The translations under genes were made by a program, and so were the position numbers. A DNA stretch of 64,000 bases from an uncultured Pelagibacteraceae bacterium. Lineage in GTDB: Bacteria; Pseudomonadota; Alphaproteobacteria; Pelagibacterales; Pelagibacteraceae. The notes under the pieces are model-generated. The model was not told the DNA's origin, did no database searches, and saw nothing but the letters and a program-made list of their open reading frames with translations. The DNA lies in NCBI GenBank assembly GCA_902589455.1, contig CACISX010000001.1, positions 124,001 to 188,000 of the forward strand, given 5' to 3'. Shown here in pieces: positions 47,230-58,749 of the stretch (positions are counted from its first letter, which is position 1; each line of letters begins with the position of its first letter).

Positions 47230-48564
47230 TTATTTTTGATTTAAAAACGTCTTCATCGAGTCATCCATCGCTTTTTCCCAAGTAGTATGGTGCACAGGTG
47301 CAACCGATCCAGTTACGGGAGATGAGAATGATTTGTTTCTATAAGTTAGAATATCCTCTACTTTATGATGTTCCCATTCTTTGAAATGTTTTCTAATTAA
47401 TTCAAAGTCAATTTTAGGATAATCAGACATATCATGAAGTTCTTTTGTATATTCTGTTTGAAAATCAATCATTTGATCAGGATTTTCTAATTTTTCTTCC
47501 ATTGATACCCATTTATTAATGTCTTTATTAATTTCGTCATTACTAGGCACTTTGATTTTTCCCATTATCACATCTCTTGCATACCATCCCTGACAGTCAA
47601 ACATGTTAAATGTATGAAACTGGTCCTGCATACCTAAGTATAAAAGTTTATGATTATCTTGCCACACAATACCTTTATAAAGTTTTGGTGGATATAGTCT
47701 GTTATGTGTTTTTAATTTTAAACTTTCATCTAAAAATGGGAAATGATGCAGATATCCTGTACATAAAATAACTACGTCAGCATTTTGTTCTGTTCCATCT
47801 TTAAATATGGCTTTTTTTCCTTCTAACCTATCTAAATAATGAACTTCTTTCATGCCTTTTGGCCATTTGAAACCCATTGGGTTATGCCTGTAACCGATTG
47901 TTACACTTTTAGCACCATACTTATTACATTGTAGAGCCACATCTTCAGCAGAATAACTACTACCTAAAACAATTACATCTTTTCCTCTGAATTCTTCAGC
48001 ATCTCTAAAATCATGTGAGTGCATTATTCTTCCTGGGAAAGAATTCATTCCTTCATATTCAGGAATAAAAGGCACAGAAAAATGACCTGTAGAGACTACC
48101 ACATAATCAAATGTATCATTTAAAATTTTATTATTTACTTTGTCTTGGTAAGTGATTTCAAACTTATCATTTTTATAAACAGTATTTGTAACTCTAGTAT
48201 TAAATTTAATCTTACTTTTTATATTTCCTTTGCTCACTCTTCCTAAAATATAATCTTGCAGGACTTCTCTTGGAGGGAAAGAAGGAATTGGCTTTCCAAA
48301 ATGTTCATCAAAAGAATAATCAGCAAATTCTAAACACTCCTTAGGTCCATTTGACCATAAGTATCTATACATACTATTAGGAACAGGATCTCCATATTGA
48401 TCAGAACCAGTTCTCCAGTTGTAATTCCACAAACCACCCCAACTTTCTTGTTTTTCAAAGCAAACTATTTCAGGAATCTTTTCTCCTTTTTTTTCCAAAT
48501 GCTCAAATGCTCTTAAAATTGAAAGTCCACAAGGGCCAGCACCGATGATTGCTACTTTTGACAT
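47230..48564 (-). CDS. tmm: flavin-containing monooxygenase, trimethylamine monooxygenase (Tmm)-like; start likely at 48564, not 48612
   Basis: MSKVAIIGAGPCGLS FAD motif; FPGRIMHSHDFR FMO signature; VLGSSYSAED NADPH motif; first 16 aa of the listed ORF look like untranslated leader. Confidence 0.82.
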   Translation of the reverse strand: MSKVAIIGAGPCGLSILRAFEHLEKKGEKIPEIVCFEKQESWGGLWNYNWRTGSDQYGDPVPNSMYRYLWSNGPKECLEFADYSFDEHFGKPIPSFPPREVLQDYILGRVSKGNIKSKIKFNTRVTNTVYKNDKFEITYQDKVNNKILNDTFDYVVVSTGHFSVPFIPEYEGMNSFPGRIMHSHDFRDAEEFRGKDVIVLGSSYSAEDVALQCNKYGAKSVTIGYRHNPMGFKWPKGMKEVHYLDRLEGKKAIFKDGTEQNADVVILCTGYLHHFPFLDESLKLKTHNRLYPPKLYKGIVWQDNHKLLYLGMQDQFHTFNMFDCQGWYARDVIMGKIKVPSNDEINKDINKWVSMEEKLENPDQMIDFQTEYTKELHDMSDYPKIDFELIRKHFKEWEHHKVEDILTYRNKSFSSPVTGSVAPVHHTTWEKAMDDSMKTFLNQK

Positions 48565-48641
48565 AGAATTTTTCCTATCATTAATAAATTTATAAATATA
48601 TCTTACTAACAATTTTTAAAAAAATAAAATTATATTTTGTT

Positions 48642-49799
48642 ATGGGTGTTAATTGGAATTATCCTACCACTATGTGGATAGGAGAAAAAAGAATTGAAGA
48701 CTTATCTTTAGCTTGTAAAGAGCTAGGTATTTCAAACCCATTATTTGTAACTGATAAAGATTTAATTAATTTAGATATTATAAAAAATATAATATTGAGT
48801 TTAAAAAAAAATTTTAAAAATCTAATTACCTTTTCTAATTTTACGGGAAATCCAATCGGTCAAAACGTAGAGGAAGGTGTTGTAGTTTATAATACTTCGG
48901 GCTGTGATGGTGTAATAGCTTTAGGAGGAGGAAGTGGCTTAGATGTTGGCAAAGCTATAGCATTTATGTGTAATCAATCTAGACCTCTTTGGGATTTTGA
49001 AGATATTGGTGATTACTGGACTAGAGCAGATAGTTCCAAAATTTCAAAAATCATAGCAGTTCCTACTACTGCTGGAACTGGATCTGAAACTGGAAGAGCA
49101 TCTGCAATCATCAATAAAGAAACTGGTGTAAAAAAAATTATTTTTCATCCTAAAATGCTACCTTCAATTGTTATTTTAGATCCTTTGCTTACTATAGATT
49201 TATCTCCAAGATTAACTGCAGCAACCGGAATGGATGCTTTAGCACATAATTTAGAAGCTTTTTGTGCACCAGGTTATCATCCAATGGCTGATGGTATGGC
49301 AATAGAGGGAATGAAACTAATTAAAAATTCATTAATTAAAGCCTTTAAAAATGGAAAAGATGTTAATGCAAGAATGGATTTGCTATCTGCAGCTTCAATG
49401 GGTTCGACTGCATTTCAGAAAGGACTGGGAGCAATTCATTCATTGAGTCATCCTGTAAATGGTAAATTTAATGTTCATCATGGTTTATCTAACGCAATAT
49501 TTATGCCTTATGTTTTAACATTTAATAAACACTCAATTGAAAATAAAATAATATCGATTTGTGATTATCTTAATTTAAATAAAAATTTTGATAGTTTTTT
49601 AGATTGGATTTTAGAATTAAGAAATAATTTAAATATTCCACACAAATTGTCAGATGTAATGGACTGCAATAATATTGATTTAGATGAACTTTCCTTAATG
49701 GCATTTGAAGATCCATCTACAGGAGGAAATCCCAAAAAATTAAGTCAAAATGATCTAAAAGAAATGTATATAAAAAGCATTTCTGGAGAATTATTTTAA
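48642..49799 (+). CDS. iron-containing alcohol dehydrogenase
   Basis: GGGSGLDVGKAIAFM; PTTAGTGSETGRASAI; GMDALAHNLEAFCAPGYHPMAD; GAIHSLSHPV. Confidence 0.92.
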   Translation: MGVNWNYPTTMWIGEKRIEDLSLACKELGISNPLFVTDKDLINLDIIKNIILSLKKNFKNLITFSNFTGNPIGQNVEEGVVVYNTSGCDGVIALGGGSGLDVGKAIAFMCNQSRPLWDFEDIGDYWTRADSSKISKIIAVPTTAGTGSETGRASAIINKETGVKKIIFHPKMLPSIVILDPLLTIDLSPRLTAATGMDALAHNLEAFCAPGYHPMADGMAIEGMKLIKNSLIKAFKNGKDVNARMDLLSAASMGSTAFQKGLGAIHSLSHPVNGKFNVHHGLSNAIFMPYVLTFNKHSIENKIISICDYLNLNKNFDSFLDWILELRNNLNIPHKLSDVMDCNNIDLDELSLMAFEDPSTGGNPKKLSQNDLKEMYIKSISGELF

Positions 49800-50587
49800 T
49801 GAAAAAAATATTGATAGTAGAAGGAAACTTACGAGAGGAAAATCAAAGTTTTTCTGAGGCTGGAATTCAAACACATACAGAAAGTCTTAAAGATAGTTTG
49901 GCTTATTTCACTGACAAGTTAGAAACCCACGTGGTTAATCCTTCTTCAGATGAAAATATCGATAAAAATATTGATGCACTCGAAAGTTACGATGGTCTTA
50001 TTTGGGGTGGTAGTAGTTTAAATATTTATAACAATACTCCAGAAATAAATAGACAAATTGATTTTATGAAAGAGTGCCAAAAAAAAATTAAAAAAATTCT
50101 AGCAATTTGTTGGGGAATGCAAGTTGCAGTAACTGCAGCGGGAGGAGAGGTAAAAAAAGGTAATAAAGGATCTCATAGAGGAATTGCTCTAAATATAGAA
50201 ATTAATGAAAATGGTTTAAATCATCCACTTTATAAAAATAAGGATAAAACTTTTAATACGCCAGCATTTAATTTTGATGAAGTTGTAACGATGCCAGAAA
50301 ATTCAACTTTATTGGCCTCAAACCCAATAAACAATGTTCAAGGGATAAATTTTAAAGTTGGAGATTGTAATATTTGGGGGCTTCAATATCACCCTGAAAT
50401 TACTTACAATAAAATGATTAATTTAATTATTTTTAGAAAAGAAAAATTACTAGCAAGAGGTGCTTTTAAAGATCAAGAGGAGATTGATAACCATATTGAA
50501 CATATTGAAATAGAAAATCAGAAACTAGATAAAATTTCAAGAATGAGAGAATTAGAAAATTGGTTAGATTATCTTAATTTAGAATAA
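49799..50587 (+). CDS. class I glutamine amidotransferase-like protein
   Basis: [16 protein letters not shown] nucleophile elbow; [10 protein letters not shown] catalytic His-Glu. Confidence 0.85.
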   Translation: MKKILIVEGNLREENQSFSEAGIQTHTESLKDSLAYFTDKLETHVVNPSSDENIDKNIDALESYDGLIWGGSSLNIYNNTPEINRQIDFMKECQKKIKKILAICWGMQVAVTAAGGEVKKGNKGSHRGIALNIEINENGLNHPLYKNKDKTFNTPAFNFDEVVTMPENSTLLASNPINNVQGINFKVGDCNIWGLQYHPEITYNKMINLIIFRKEKLLARGAFKDQEEIDNHIEHIEIENQKLDKISRMRELENWLDYLNLE

Positions 50588-52261
50588 ACCTTCAATTTCG
50601 CCTTTGTCATTCAACTTAATGGAGTCAGCAGCAGGAACTCTAGGTAACCCTGGCATTGTCATGATTTCACCGCACACAACAACTATAAATTCAGCACCAG
50701 AAGAAAGTCTTACCTCTCTAACTGGTAAAACATGACCCGTGGGTGCACCCTTTAAATTTGGATCTGTTGAAAAACTATATTGAGTTTTTGCAATACAAAC
50801 AGGCAACTTACCATAACCTTTTTCCTCAAAATCTTTTAATTGTTGTCTCACTTTTGTGTCTGCTACTACTTCAGAGGCACTATAAATTTCTTGTGCAATT
50901 TTTTCTATTTTTTTGAACAGCGGAAGATCGTCTTCATATAAAAATTTAAATGTATCTTTTTTATCCTCACAAATTTCAGTAACATTTTTAGCTAATTCAA
51001 TAGTTCCTTCACTTCCATTAGACCAATGAGTGCATTTAGAGGCTTTTACACCCTGCGTTTCACAAAAATCTAACAAGGTTTTCATTTCATCTTCTGTATC
51101 AGTAATAAAATGATTAACCGCAACAGTAACAGGTAATCCAAATTTTCTAATATTATTTATATGTCTACGTAAATTTACCATTCCCTCTTTTAGTGCTGAC
51201 ACATTTTCTTTTTTTAAATCTTCTTTAGCAACACCTCCATGCATTTTCAGTGCTCTTATTGTTGCTACAATAACTACGCAATCTGGTTTTAGATTAGATT
51301 TTCTGCACTTAATATCTAAAAATTTTTCAGCTCCTAAATCAGCTCCAAATCCTGCCTCTGTTACAACATAGTCAGCTAATTTAAGTCCTGCTTTAGTTGC
51401 AATAACTGAATTACATCCATGAGCAATATTTGCAAAAGGGCCACCATGAATTATTGCAGGATTGTTTTCTAAAGTTTGAGTTACATTAGGTCTTATTGCT
51501 TCTTTAAGCAAAACTGTCATTGGACCTTGTGCATTTAAATCTTTTGCACAAATCGCTTGCTTATCCCTAGTATAACCAATTGTAATATTACCAATTCTAT
51601 TTTCTAAATCTTTAAGGTCTGTTGCTAAACAAAAAATAGCCATTAGCTCAGATGCAACTGTAATATCAAAACTATCTTGCCTAGGGTAACCATTAGCCAC
51701 TCCTCCCAGATCAACAATGATAGATCTTAAGGATCTATCATTCATATCCATTACTCTTCTCCAAACAATTCTTCTAACATCAATGTTAAGTTTGTTACCC
51801 CAATAAATATGATTATCAATTAACGCAGATAGTAAATTATGTGCAGATGTAATAGCATGAAAGTCACCTGTAAAATGAAGATTAATTTGTTCCATTGGTA
51901 CTACCTGGGCATAACCACCACCAGCAGCTCCACCCTTCATTCCAAATGATGGACCAAGACTTGGTTCTCTTAAACAAACTATAGATTTTTTTCCGATTTT
52001 ATTTAAACCGTCATTTAACCCAACTGAAGTTGTAGTTTTACCCTCACCAGCTGGAGTAGGAGTGATTGCAGTAACTAAAATTAATTTACCATTTTCTTTT
52101 TTAAGGGTATTCAAATATTCCAGATTTATTTTGGCAATGTGTCTGCCCATTGGACTGAAAGCAAAATTTTCATCTGGTACACCAATCTTTGAAAGAATAT
52201 CTTTTATTGGTTGCATTTTAGCTTCTCTAGCTATTTGAATGTCTGATTTTACATCACTCAT
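50579..52261 (-). CDS. fhs: formate-tetrahydrofolate ligase
   Basis: [78 protein letters not shown]. Confidence 0.96.
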   Translation of the reverse strand: MSDVKSDIQIAREAKMQPIKDILSKIGVPDENFAFSPMGRHIAKINLEYLNTLKKENGKLILVTAITPTPAGEGKTTTSVGLNDGLNKIGKKSIVCLREPSLGPSFGMKGGAAGGGYAQVVPMEQINLHFTGDFHAITSAHNLLSALIDNHIYWGNKLNIDVRRIVWRRVMDMNDRSLRSIIVDLGGVANGYPRQDSFDITVASELMAIFCLATDLKDLENRIGNITIGYTRDKQAICAKDLNAQGPMTVLLKEAIRPNVTQTLENNPAIIHGGPFANIAHGCNSVIATKAGLKLADYVVTEAGFGADLGAEKFLDIKCRKSNLKPDCVVIVATIRALKMHGGVAKEDLKKENVSALKEGMVNLRRHINNIRKFGLPVTVAVNHFITDTEDEMKTLLDFCETQGVKASKCTHWSNGSEGTIELAKNVTEICEDKKDTFKFLYEDDLPLFKKIEKIAQEIYSASEVVADTKVRQQLKDFEEKGYGKLPVCIAKTQYSFSTDPNLKGAPTGHVLPVREVRLSSGAEFIVVVCGEIMTMPGLPRVPAADSIKLNDKGEIEGLF

Positions 52262-52385
52262 GAATAATCCTTTAAATTAAAAACATTTCCTGTGACTTCT
52301 TATCCTTTTTTGAGATATTTGGAAACTTCTAAAAAATATATATAAAAAAAATAAGCACTATTTATATTCTTTGTTATAAAATTAT

Positions 52386-53645
52386 TTGATGCAGAAGTAT
52401 TCAATATTTAACCTTGTTAAAAACGCTTTTTCAAACCACCAAAATTGGGATCTAGCTTGGAAAGATCCAACACCTAAAGAGGAATATGATGTAGTGATTA
52501 TTGGTGGGGGAGGCCACGGTTTAGCTACGGCATATTACCTTGCGAAAGAGCATAACATTACAAAAGTTGCAATTATCGAGAAAGGCTGGATTGGAGGAGG
52601 AAATGTAGGACGTAACACTACAATCATTAGATCCAATTATATGCACGATGAAAATGGTTTGTTCAGTGAGTTTGGAATGGATTTATGGAGAAAGATGAGT
52701 CAGGACCTGAACTATAATGTAATGTTTTCTCCAAGAGGTATTATTAATCTTGCTCATTCAGATGCACAGATGAATGCTTATGCAAGAAGAGGTAATTCAA
52801 TGAGATTAAATGGAATAGACGCAGTTCTTTTAAATAGAGAACAAGTTAAAGAAATTATTCCTATGGCCGATTTTTCTGAGAACGTAAGATTCCCAATCTT
52901 TGGTGGCTTGATGCAACCAAGCGCGGGAACAGCAAGACATGATGCAGTAGCTTGGGGTTATGCGCGTCAAGCAGACTCAATGGGTGTAGATATTATTCAA
53001 AATTGTGAAGTAATCGGATTTGATGTTTCTGCAGGAAAAATAAATGGTATTAGAACATCTCGAGGAAACATTAAAGCAAAAAAAGTTGGTTTATGTGTTG
53101 CTGGTAGCACAAATATTTTAGCAGAAAAATTAAATATGACTTTACCTATAGAAACTCATTTGCTTCAAGCGTGTGTCTCAGAACCTATTAAGCCAGTTCT
53201 AGATAATGTAGTTACATTTGGTGCAGGTCATTTTTATGTCAGTCAGTCAGATAAAGGTGAAATGGTAATGGGTGGAGATTTAGATGGATACAACAGTTAT
53301 GCACAAAGAGGAAATTTGCCAACTTTACAGCACGTATTAACAGAAGGAATTGCTATGATGCCTTTTTTGAGTAAATTAAAAATGCTTAGAACTTGGGGTG
53401 GTATAATGGATATGTCAATGGATGGTTCTCCTATAATTGATAAGACACACATAGAAGGTTTGTATTTAAATTGTGGATGGTGTTATGGAGGATTTAAAGC
53501 TACACCTGCTTCAGGTTGGACATTTGCTCATACAATCGCACAAGACAGAGTTCATGAATTAAATGCTGGCTATAGTTTAAATAGATTTAGTACAGGTCAT
53601 CTTATTGATGAAAAAGGACTAGGAACAAAAACCTGGATATCTTAA
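52386..53645 (+). CDS. sarcosine oxidase beta-like / N-methylglutamate dehydrogenase subunit A-like
   Basis: VVIIGGGGHGLATAYYLAKEH; GWIGGGNVGRNTTIIRSNY; followed by D, A, G subunits. Confidence 0.9.
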   Translation: MMQKYSIFNLVKNAFSNHQNWDLAWKDPTPKEEYDVVIIGGGGHGLATAYYLAKEHNITKVAIIEKGWIGGGNVGRNTTIIRSNYMHDENGLFSEFGMDLWRKMSQDLNYNVMFSPRGIINLAHSDAQMNAYARRGNSMRLNGIDAVLLNREQVKEIIPMADFSENVRFPIFGGLMQPSAGTARHDAVAWGYARQADSMGVDIIQNCEVIGFDVSAGKINGIRTSRGNIKAKKVGLCVAGSTNILAEKLNMTLPIETHLLQACVSEPIKPVLDNVVTFGAGHFYVSQSDKGEMVMGGDLDGYNSYAQRGNLPTLQHVLTEGIAMMPFLSKLKMLRTWGGIMDMSMDGSPIIDKTHIEGLYLNCGWCYGGFKATPASGWTFAHTIAQDRVHELNAGYSLNRFSTGHLIDEKGLGTKTWIS

Positions 53646-53915
53646 ATGCTTTATATTAAATGCCCACATTGTGGAATGAGACCACAAACAGAATTCTCTT
53701 ATGGTGGTGACGCTAGTGTCAAGAGACCAGAACTTAATAAAGATGTTTCTGATCAAGAGTGGGATGATTTTGTTTACAATAGAAAAAGCTTAAGAGGCAA
53801 GCATTTAGAGCTTTGGCAACATATTTCTGGATGTAGACAATGGATAAAAGTAGAGAGGGATACAGCAACTCATGAAATATTCAGAACTTTTAAAGCAGAT
53901 GAGGAAGTTGCCTGA
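53646..53915 (+). CDS. sarcosine oxidase delta-like / N-methylglutamate dehydrogenase subunit B-like
   Basis: IKCPHCGMRPQTEFSYGGDA zinc-binding N-terminus typical of SoxD. Confidence 0.9.
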   Translation: MLYIKCPHCGMRPQTEFSYGGDASVKRPELNKDVSDQEWDDFVYNRKSLRGKHLELWQHISGCRQWIKVERDTATHEIFRTFKADEEVA

Positions 53916-56911
53916 TGACCCAAGCCTTTAGAATTGAAACTGGTGGATTAATTAATAGAGAAAAAAAATTATCATTTAAATTCAATGGTAAATCCTATTC
54001 TGGATATGAAGGAGATACATTAGCCTCAGCCTTATTAGCAAATGGAGTTCATTTAGTAGGAAGAAGTTTTAAATATCACAGACCAAGAGGTTTTTTTGGT
54101 GCAGGGGTAGACGAACCTTATGCAGTAGTTCAACTATATAGAAATGGTGAAACAGAACCAAATATTAAAGCAACAGAGCAGGAGCTATTTGAAGGTTTAG
54201 AGGCAAAAAGTGTTAATTGTTGGCCCAATGTAAATTTTGATATTGGTGCAATAAATAATTTTTTAAAAATTTTTCTGCCCGCAGGGTTTTATTACAAAAC
54301 TTTCATGTGGCCAAAAAGTTTTTGGTATAGAATTTATGAACCTTTTATAAGAAAGGCAGCCGGTTTGGGTGTTGCTTCAACCAAACATGATAATGAAAGG
54401 TATGAACATAAGTATGAATATTGTGATTTATTAATTGCAGGCTCAGGACCTTCAGGATTAGCTGGCGCATACGCTGCAGCAAAAAATGGAGCTAAAGTAA
54501 TTTTAGCTGAAGACAAACCAAGATTTGGTGGATCTTTATTAACCAGTGATGTCAATATCGGCAATCAATCAGGAAAAGATTGGGCTGAGGGAATAATTGC
54601 AGAACTTAAAACAATGTCAAATGTTGTTGTAAAAAATAGATCTCAAATTTTTGGATACTATGATCACAATATGCTTGTGATGTCAGAAAAAGTCAGTGAT
54701 CATTTACCAAATACAAAAAAATATCATCCAAACAAAAGACTTTGGTACATTCGTGCAAAAGAGGTATTAATTTCATCAGGATCAATTGAAAGACCAATAG
54801 TTTTTGGGAACAATGATACTCCAGGTGTTATGCTTTCGTCTGCCGCAAAAGAATATTTAAAAGTTTACGGTGTCTTAGTCGGCAGAAATCCATTGGTGTT
54901 TACAAATAATGATAGTGGATACGAGACAGCTATTGAGTTTAAAAAACTTGGAGTAGACCCGATTATTTTAGACACTAGAAAAAATCCCGCATCAGAAATA
55001 ATTGATGAGGCAAAAAATTTAGGAATTAACATAAAAAATTCTTATGTTGTAGTTGCAGCTCAAGGCTATAAAAAAGTAAAATCAGCTGATATTGCAAGCA
55101 TCTCTGATGATAAAAAACAACTTGGTAAAATAGAAAGTATAAAGTGTGATTGTATATGTGTTTCTGGTTTTTGGACACCATCTATTCATTTAGCTTCTCA
55201 ATCAGGAAACAAAACTAAGTTTAAAGAGGAAATTGATGCATTTGTTCCTGGTCAATCAAAACAAAATGAAAGAACTTTGGGAGCTGCTAACGGAGTATTT
55301 TCGCTTGAAGAAACTTTAAAAACATCATTTGCTGCTGGAAGTGAGTTGTCAAAAAAAATAACAGAGAATGATAACGAGGTACCTGTACCCAATGTTGTTG
55401 AAAAAAAATTCTCTCAACATGATAAATTTTGGTGTGTTCCATTACCTGAGGGTAAAAATTATAAAAGATTTTTAGATTTTCAAAATGATGTTTCTGTATC
55501 TGATGTAGAAATAGCCCTAAGAGAAGGTTATCGATCAATTGAACATGTTAAAAGATACACTACACTTGGTATGGCAACAGACCAAGGAAAAACAAGTAAT
55601 TTAAATGGCTTACAATTGGTTTCTGAAATTGAAAATAAAGTAGTTCCTGCTGTTGGTCATACAACTTTTAGACCTCCATATACCCCAGTTTCTATTGGTG
55701 CTATAGTTGGAAGAGAAGTAGGTAAACATTCAAAACCTACAAGAAAATCTCCCATGCATAATTGGCATGAAAAAAATAATGCAGTTTTTGTAGATGCGGG
55801 TGTTTGGTTGAGACCAAGATATTACAAAAGAGGAAATGAAAACTTATTTGAAGCATCTAAAAGAGAAGCAAAGAATGTAAGAACAAATGTTGGTGTTTGT
55901 GATGTAACTACTTTGGGTAAAATAGATATTAAAGGACCTGATGCAGCAGAATTTTTAAATAGAGTTTATACAAATGCATGGTTAAAGCTGCCAGTTGGTA
56001 AAGCAAGATACGGGGTAATGCTAAGAGAAGATGGCATTGTAATGGATGATGGTACAACAACAAGAATCTCAGAAAATCACTATCATATGACCACTACTAC
56101 TGCTCAAGCAGCAAATGTTCTCTCACATTTAGAGTACTATTTGCAATTAGTTTGGCCTAAATTAAATGTTAACGTAGTATCAACTACAGAACAATGGGCT
56201 GGAGCAGCTATAGCTGGGCCTAAATCTAGAGTTTTATTGCAAAAATTGTTTCCAAATTCTGATGTATCAAATGAAGGCTTACCTTTTATGGGTTATATGG
56301 AAGGAGATTTATTTGGAGTTAAAGCAAGAATATTTAGAATTTCATTTTCTGGAGAGCTTGCATATGAAGTGAACGTTGAGTCTGACAATGGAAACTATAT
56401 GTGGGAAAAAATTGTGGAAGTTGGTGAACAGTTTAAAATTCAACCTTATGGTACGGAGGCATTATCAACTTTAAGAATTGAAATGGGACACGTTGCTGGA
56501 TCAGAACTTGACGGCAGAACAATTCCGTATGACAATGCTTTAGAAGGCCTTGTTAGTAAAAAGAAAGATTTTATAGGAAAAAGGTCACTACAAAGAGCTG
56601 CTTTTACAGCTCATGATAGGCAAAGAATAGTAGGGGTAGTTCCGTTAGACAAAAAAACAAGTATACCAGAAGGCTCACATTTAGTTAAAGACGCTAATGC
56701 ACCATTACCAAATCCAAAATTAGGGCATATTTCTGCATCATGCTGGAGTGTTGAGCATGACAATCCTTTTTCATTAGCAATATTAAAAGATGGAAAAAAT
56801 ATGATTGGTGAAAAGTTATTTGTGATGTCGCCACTTAAAAATAAAGTAATACCTGTTGAAATTGTATCTTCTCACTATGTTGATCCGAAAGGTGAAAGGG
56901 TTAGATCATGA
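53915..56911 (+). CDS. sarcosine oxidase alpha-like / N-methylglutamate dehydrogenase subunit C-like
   Basis: [62 protein letters not shown]-terminal GcvT-like domain. Confidence 0.92.
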   Translation: MTQAFRIETGGLINREKKLSFKFNGKSYSGYEGDTLASALLANGVHLVGRSFKYHRPRGFFGAGVDEPYAVVQLYRNGETEPNIKATEQELFEGLEAKSVNCWPNVNFDIGAINNFLKIFLPAGFYYKTFMWPKSFWYRIYEPFIRKAAGLGVASTKHDNERYEHKYEYCDLLIAGSGPSGLAGAYAAAKNGAKVILAEDKPRFGGSLLTSDVNIGNQSGKDWAEGIIAELKTMSNVVVKNRSQIFGYYDHNMLVMSEKVSDHLPNTKKYHPNKRLWYIRAKEVLISSGSIERPIVFGNNDTPGVMLSSAAKEYLKVYGVLVGRNPLVFTNNDSGYETAIEFKKLGVDPIILDTRKNPASEIIDEAKNLGINIKNSYVVVAAQGYKKVKSADIASISDDKKQLGKIESIKCDCICVSGFWTPSIHLASQSGNKTKFKEEIDAFVPGQSKQNERTLGAANGVFSLEETLKTSFAAGSELSKKITENDNEVPVPNVVEKKFSQHDKFWCVPLPEGKNYKRFLDFQNDVSVSDVEIALREGYRSIEHVKRYTTLGMATDQGKTSNLNGLQLVSEIENKVVPAVGHTTFRPPYTPVSIGAIVGREVGKHSKPTRKSPMHNWHEKNNAVFVDAGVWLRPRYYKRGNENLFEASKREAKNVRTNVGVCDVTTLGKIDIKGPDAAEFLNRVYTNAWLKLPVGKARYGVMLREDGIVMDDGTTTRISENHYHMTTTTAQAANVLSHLEYYLQLVWPKLNVNVVSTTEQWAGAAIAGPKSRVLLQKLFPNSDVSNEGLPFMGYMEGDLFGVKARIFRISFSGELAYEVNVESDNGNYMWEKIVEVGEQFKIQPYGTEALSTLRIEMGHVAGSELDGRTIPYDNALEGLVSKKKDFIGKRSLQRAAFTAHDRQRIVGVVPLDKKTSIPEGSHLVKDANAPLPNPKLGHISASCWSVEHDNPFSLAILKDGKNMIGEKLFVMSPLKNKVIPVEIVSSHYVDPKGERVRS

Positions 56912-57498
56912 GTAGTTTAGTTTCAGCTTTAGCATATGTTCACACAACAGGTCAATTTGGAGATTATGAAGGTAAAAATGAAAATGAACTTCTCAAAATA
57001 TCTGAAAATAAAAATTTACTTATAGTTCAAATAGCACAGTATAAAAATTCTACACTTCCATTTGAAAGTATAGATATTGATGGTTTAAAATTAAAAAATG
57101 AACCTTTAAGCATAGTGTCTAACAATGATACAAGGGTTTTATGGAATGGTCCAAAGAACTGGTTTTTAGTATCTAATAAAAAAGATTTATTTAAAATTAT
57201 TTTAGATAAATTCAAAGATACAGACTTTGCAGTAACTGATTTATCACATTCTAGAGCCATAATTGAAATAGAGGGACATGATGTCAAAGAAATTCTAAAG
57301 AAAGGATGCCCTTTTAATTTTGATACATTGGAGAAAAATAAATCAATAAATTCTACTTATAATGGCATAGCACTAACTATTGATATGCTAGATGACAACC
57401 CCAGAAAAGTGAGATTATTTGCGCTAAGAAGTTTTGGAGAGTCTTTATATCACTCTATTACTGATGCATCTTTAGAGTTTGGTTTTAAATCAATATAA
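56908..57498 (+). CDS. sarcosine oxidase gamma-like / N-methylglutamate dehydrogenase subunit D-like
   Basis: Position as 4th gene with ATGA overlap; [29 protein letters not shown] typical of SoxG. Confidence 0.85.
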   Translation: MSSLVSALAYVHTTGQFGDYEGKNENELLKISENKNLLIVQIAQYKNSTLPFESIDIDGLKLKNEPLSIVSNNDTRVLWNGPKNWFLVSNKKDLFKIILDKFKDTDFAVTDLSHSRAIIEIEGHDVKEILKKGCPFNFDTLEKNKSINSTYNGIALTIDMLDDNPRKVRLFALRSFGESLYHSITDASLEFGFKSI

Positions 57499-57504
57499 AT
57501 AAGT

Positions 57505-58353
57505 TTAATCCCGAGTGGCAATGTAAACTCCTATTGATGTAATTAGAAAACCAAATAAATCTAGATTGCTTAAATTTTCATTTAAGAAAAGCCAAGCCAT
57601 AAAGGCAGAAGTGGCTGGTATTAAAAAAAATATTGAAACAGTTTTGCTTGCTGAATTATTTTTAATTAAATACATCAATATTGTAAAAGCACCAAAAGAT
57701 ACTAAAAATATTTGATGACTCATTGCTACGATAAACGTTTTTGAAAAATCGATATACGGCTCAACAAATAAAATAATTATTAACAAGTGAAAAATAAAAC
57801 CACCTAGTGCTTGATTCATGTTGTTTACAGATAGAGGTAAATTGTTACTTAATTTTTTTTGCCATAAAGTAGAAAAAGTTATTGCAAGAAGTGCTATAAT
57901 CGTTGCGATTAATCCAGCTGTTGGTATTTTAGAACCTATATCAAAACCTAAAACAAGTGCTGCTCCAATAAATCCTAATAATGCACCTAACCATTGTTTT
58001 AAAGAAACTTTTTCGTTTAACATTGGACCACTTAAAGCGTTTGTAAGGACAGGTTGTAGAGTTACTATTAATGCAGCAATTCCAGTGGGCATACCTATTG
58101 ATATTGAATAAAAAACACCTCCAAGATAAAAACCATGAAAAAGTACGCCGCTAAAAAAAGATTTAAGAAATTTTTTTTTACTAACTAAAACCTTTTCTTT
58201 TGAATAAACAGAAAACAAATAAAATCCCAAAGCAACTAATGCAAATCTAAAAGCAAGAGCAGCAAATGGATCACTATTATCAATAATTGGCTTTGTCGTG
58301 ATAAACGCCGAAGACCACAATAAAATAAAAACAAATGGAAAAATTTTAACCAT
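57505..58353 (-). CDS. DMT/EamA family transporter
   Basis: About 10 TM; LLWSSAFITTKPIID; LLGFIGAALVLGFD. Confidence 0.85.
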   Translation of the reverse strand: MVKIFPFVFILLWSSAFITTKPIIDNSDPFAALAFRFALVALGFYLFSVYSKEKVLVSKKKFLKSFFSGVLFHGFYLGGVFYSISIGMPTGIAALIVTLQPVLTNALSGPMLNEKVSLKQWLGALLGFIGAALVLGFDIGSKIPTAGLIATIIALLAITFSTLWQKKLSNNLPLSVNNMNQALGGFIFHLLIIILFVEPYIDFSKTFIVAMSHQIFLVSFGAFTILMYLIKNNSASKTVSIFFLIPATSAFMAWLFLNENLSNLDLFGFLITSIGVYIATRD

Positions 58354-58452
58354 TTTGCTTTATAGATTAATAATATTCATAGTCTCAATAATAATACTCA
58401 ATTTGAACTAATTCTATCTTGAGTTGAATCAACCATTGTGTATTAATTATTT

Positions 58453-58749
58453 GTGAAAAATTTAAAATTATCTTTTATTTTCTTATCTTTCATTTTTGTA
58501 TCAGGTTGTTTTCAAACAACTGCTCTTTTAGGCCCAAGTATGACTGCTGTAACCACAGGAAATATACTTCAAGCTGGATTTCAATACGGAGCTAACACTG
58601 CAATTAAAAACAAAACAGGTGAATATCCATTAACGCATATTAAAAAAAAAGTTGAAAAAAAAAACAATTTACAAAATTTTCATGTTGAACTGAAAAATTT
58701 TATTGAAAACAAAATAGAGGCTACAAAAAAAAAATTATCTTTAAACTAA
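58453..58749 (+). CDS. small putative lipoprotein
   Basis: GTG start; signal peptide with lipobox VSGC. Confidence 0.55.
   Translation: MKNLKLSFIFLSFIFVSGCFQTTALLGPSMTAVTTGNILQAGFQYGANTAIKNKTGEYPLTHIKKKVEKKNNLQNFHVELKNFIENKIEATKKKLSLN

Noticed and set aside
52262-52385. Possible glycine/THF-type riboswitch between fhs and soxB-like
   Set aside because: No recognisable aptamer motif or convincing paired structure by eye
57818-58111. 97-aa plus-strand ORF inside the EamA transporter gene
   Set aside because: Antisense to a confident TM protein; no independent signals
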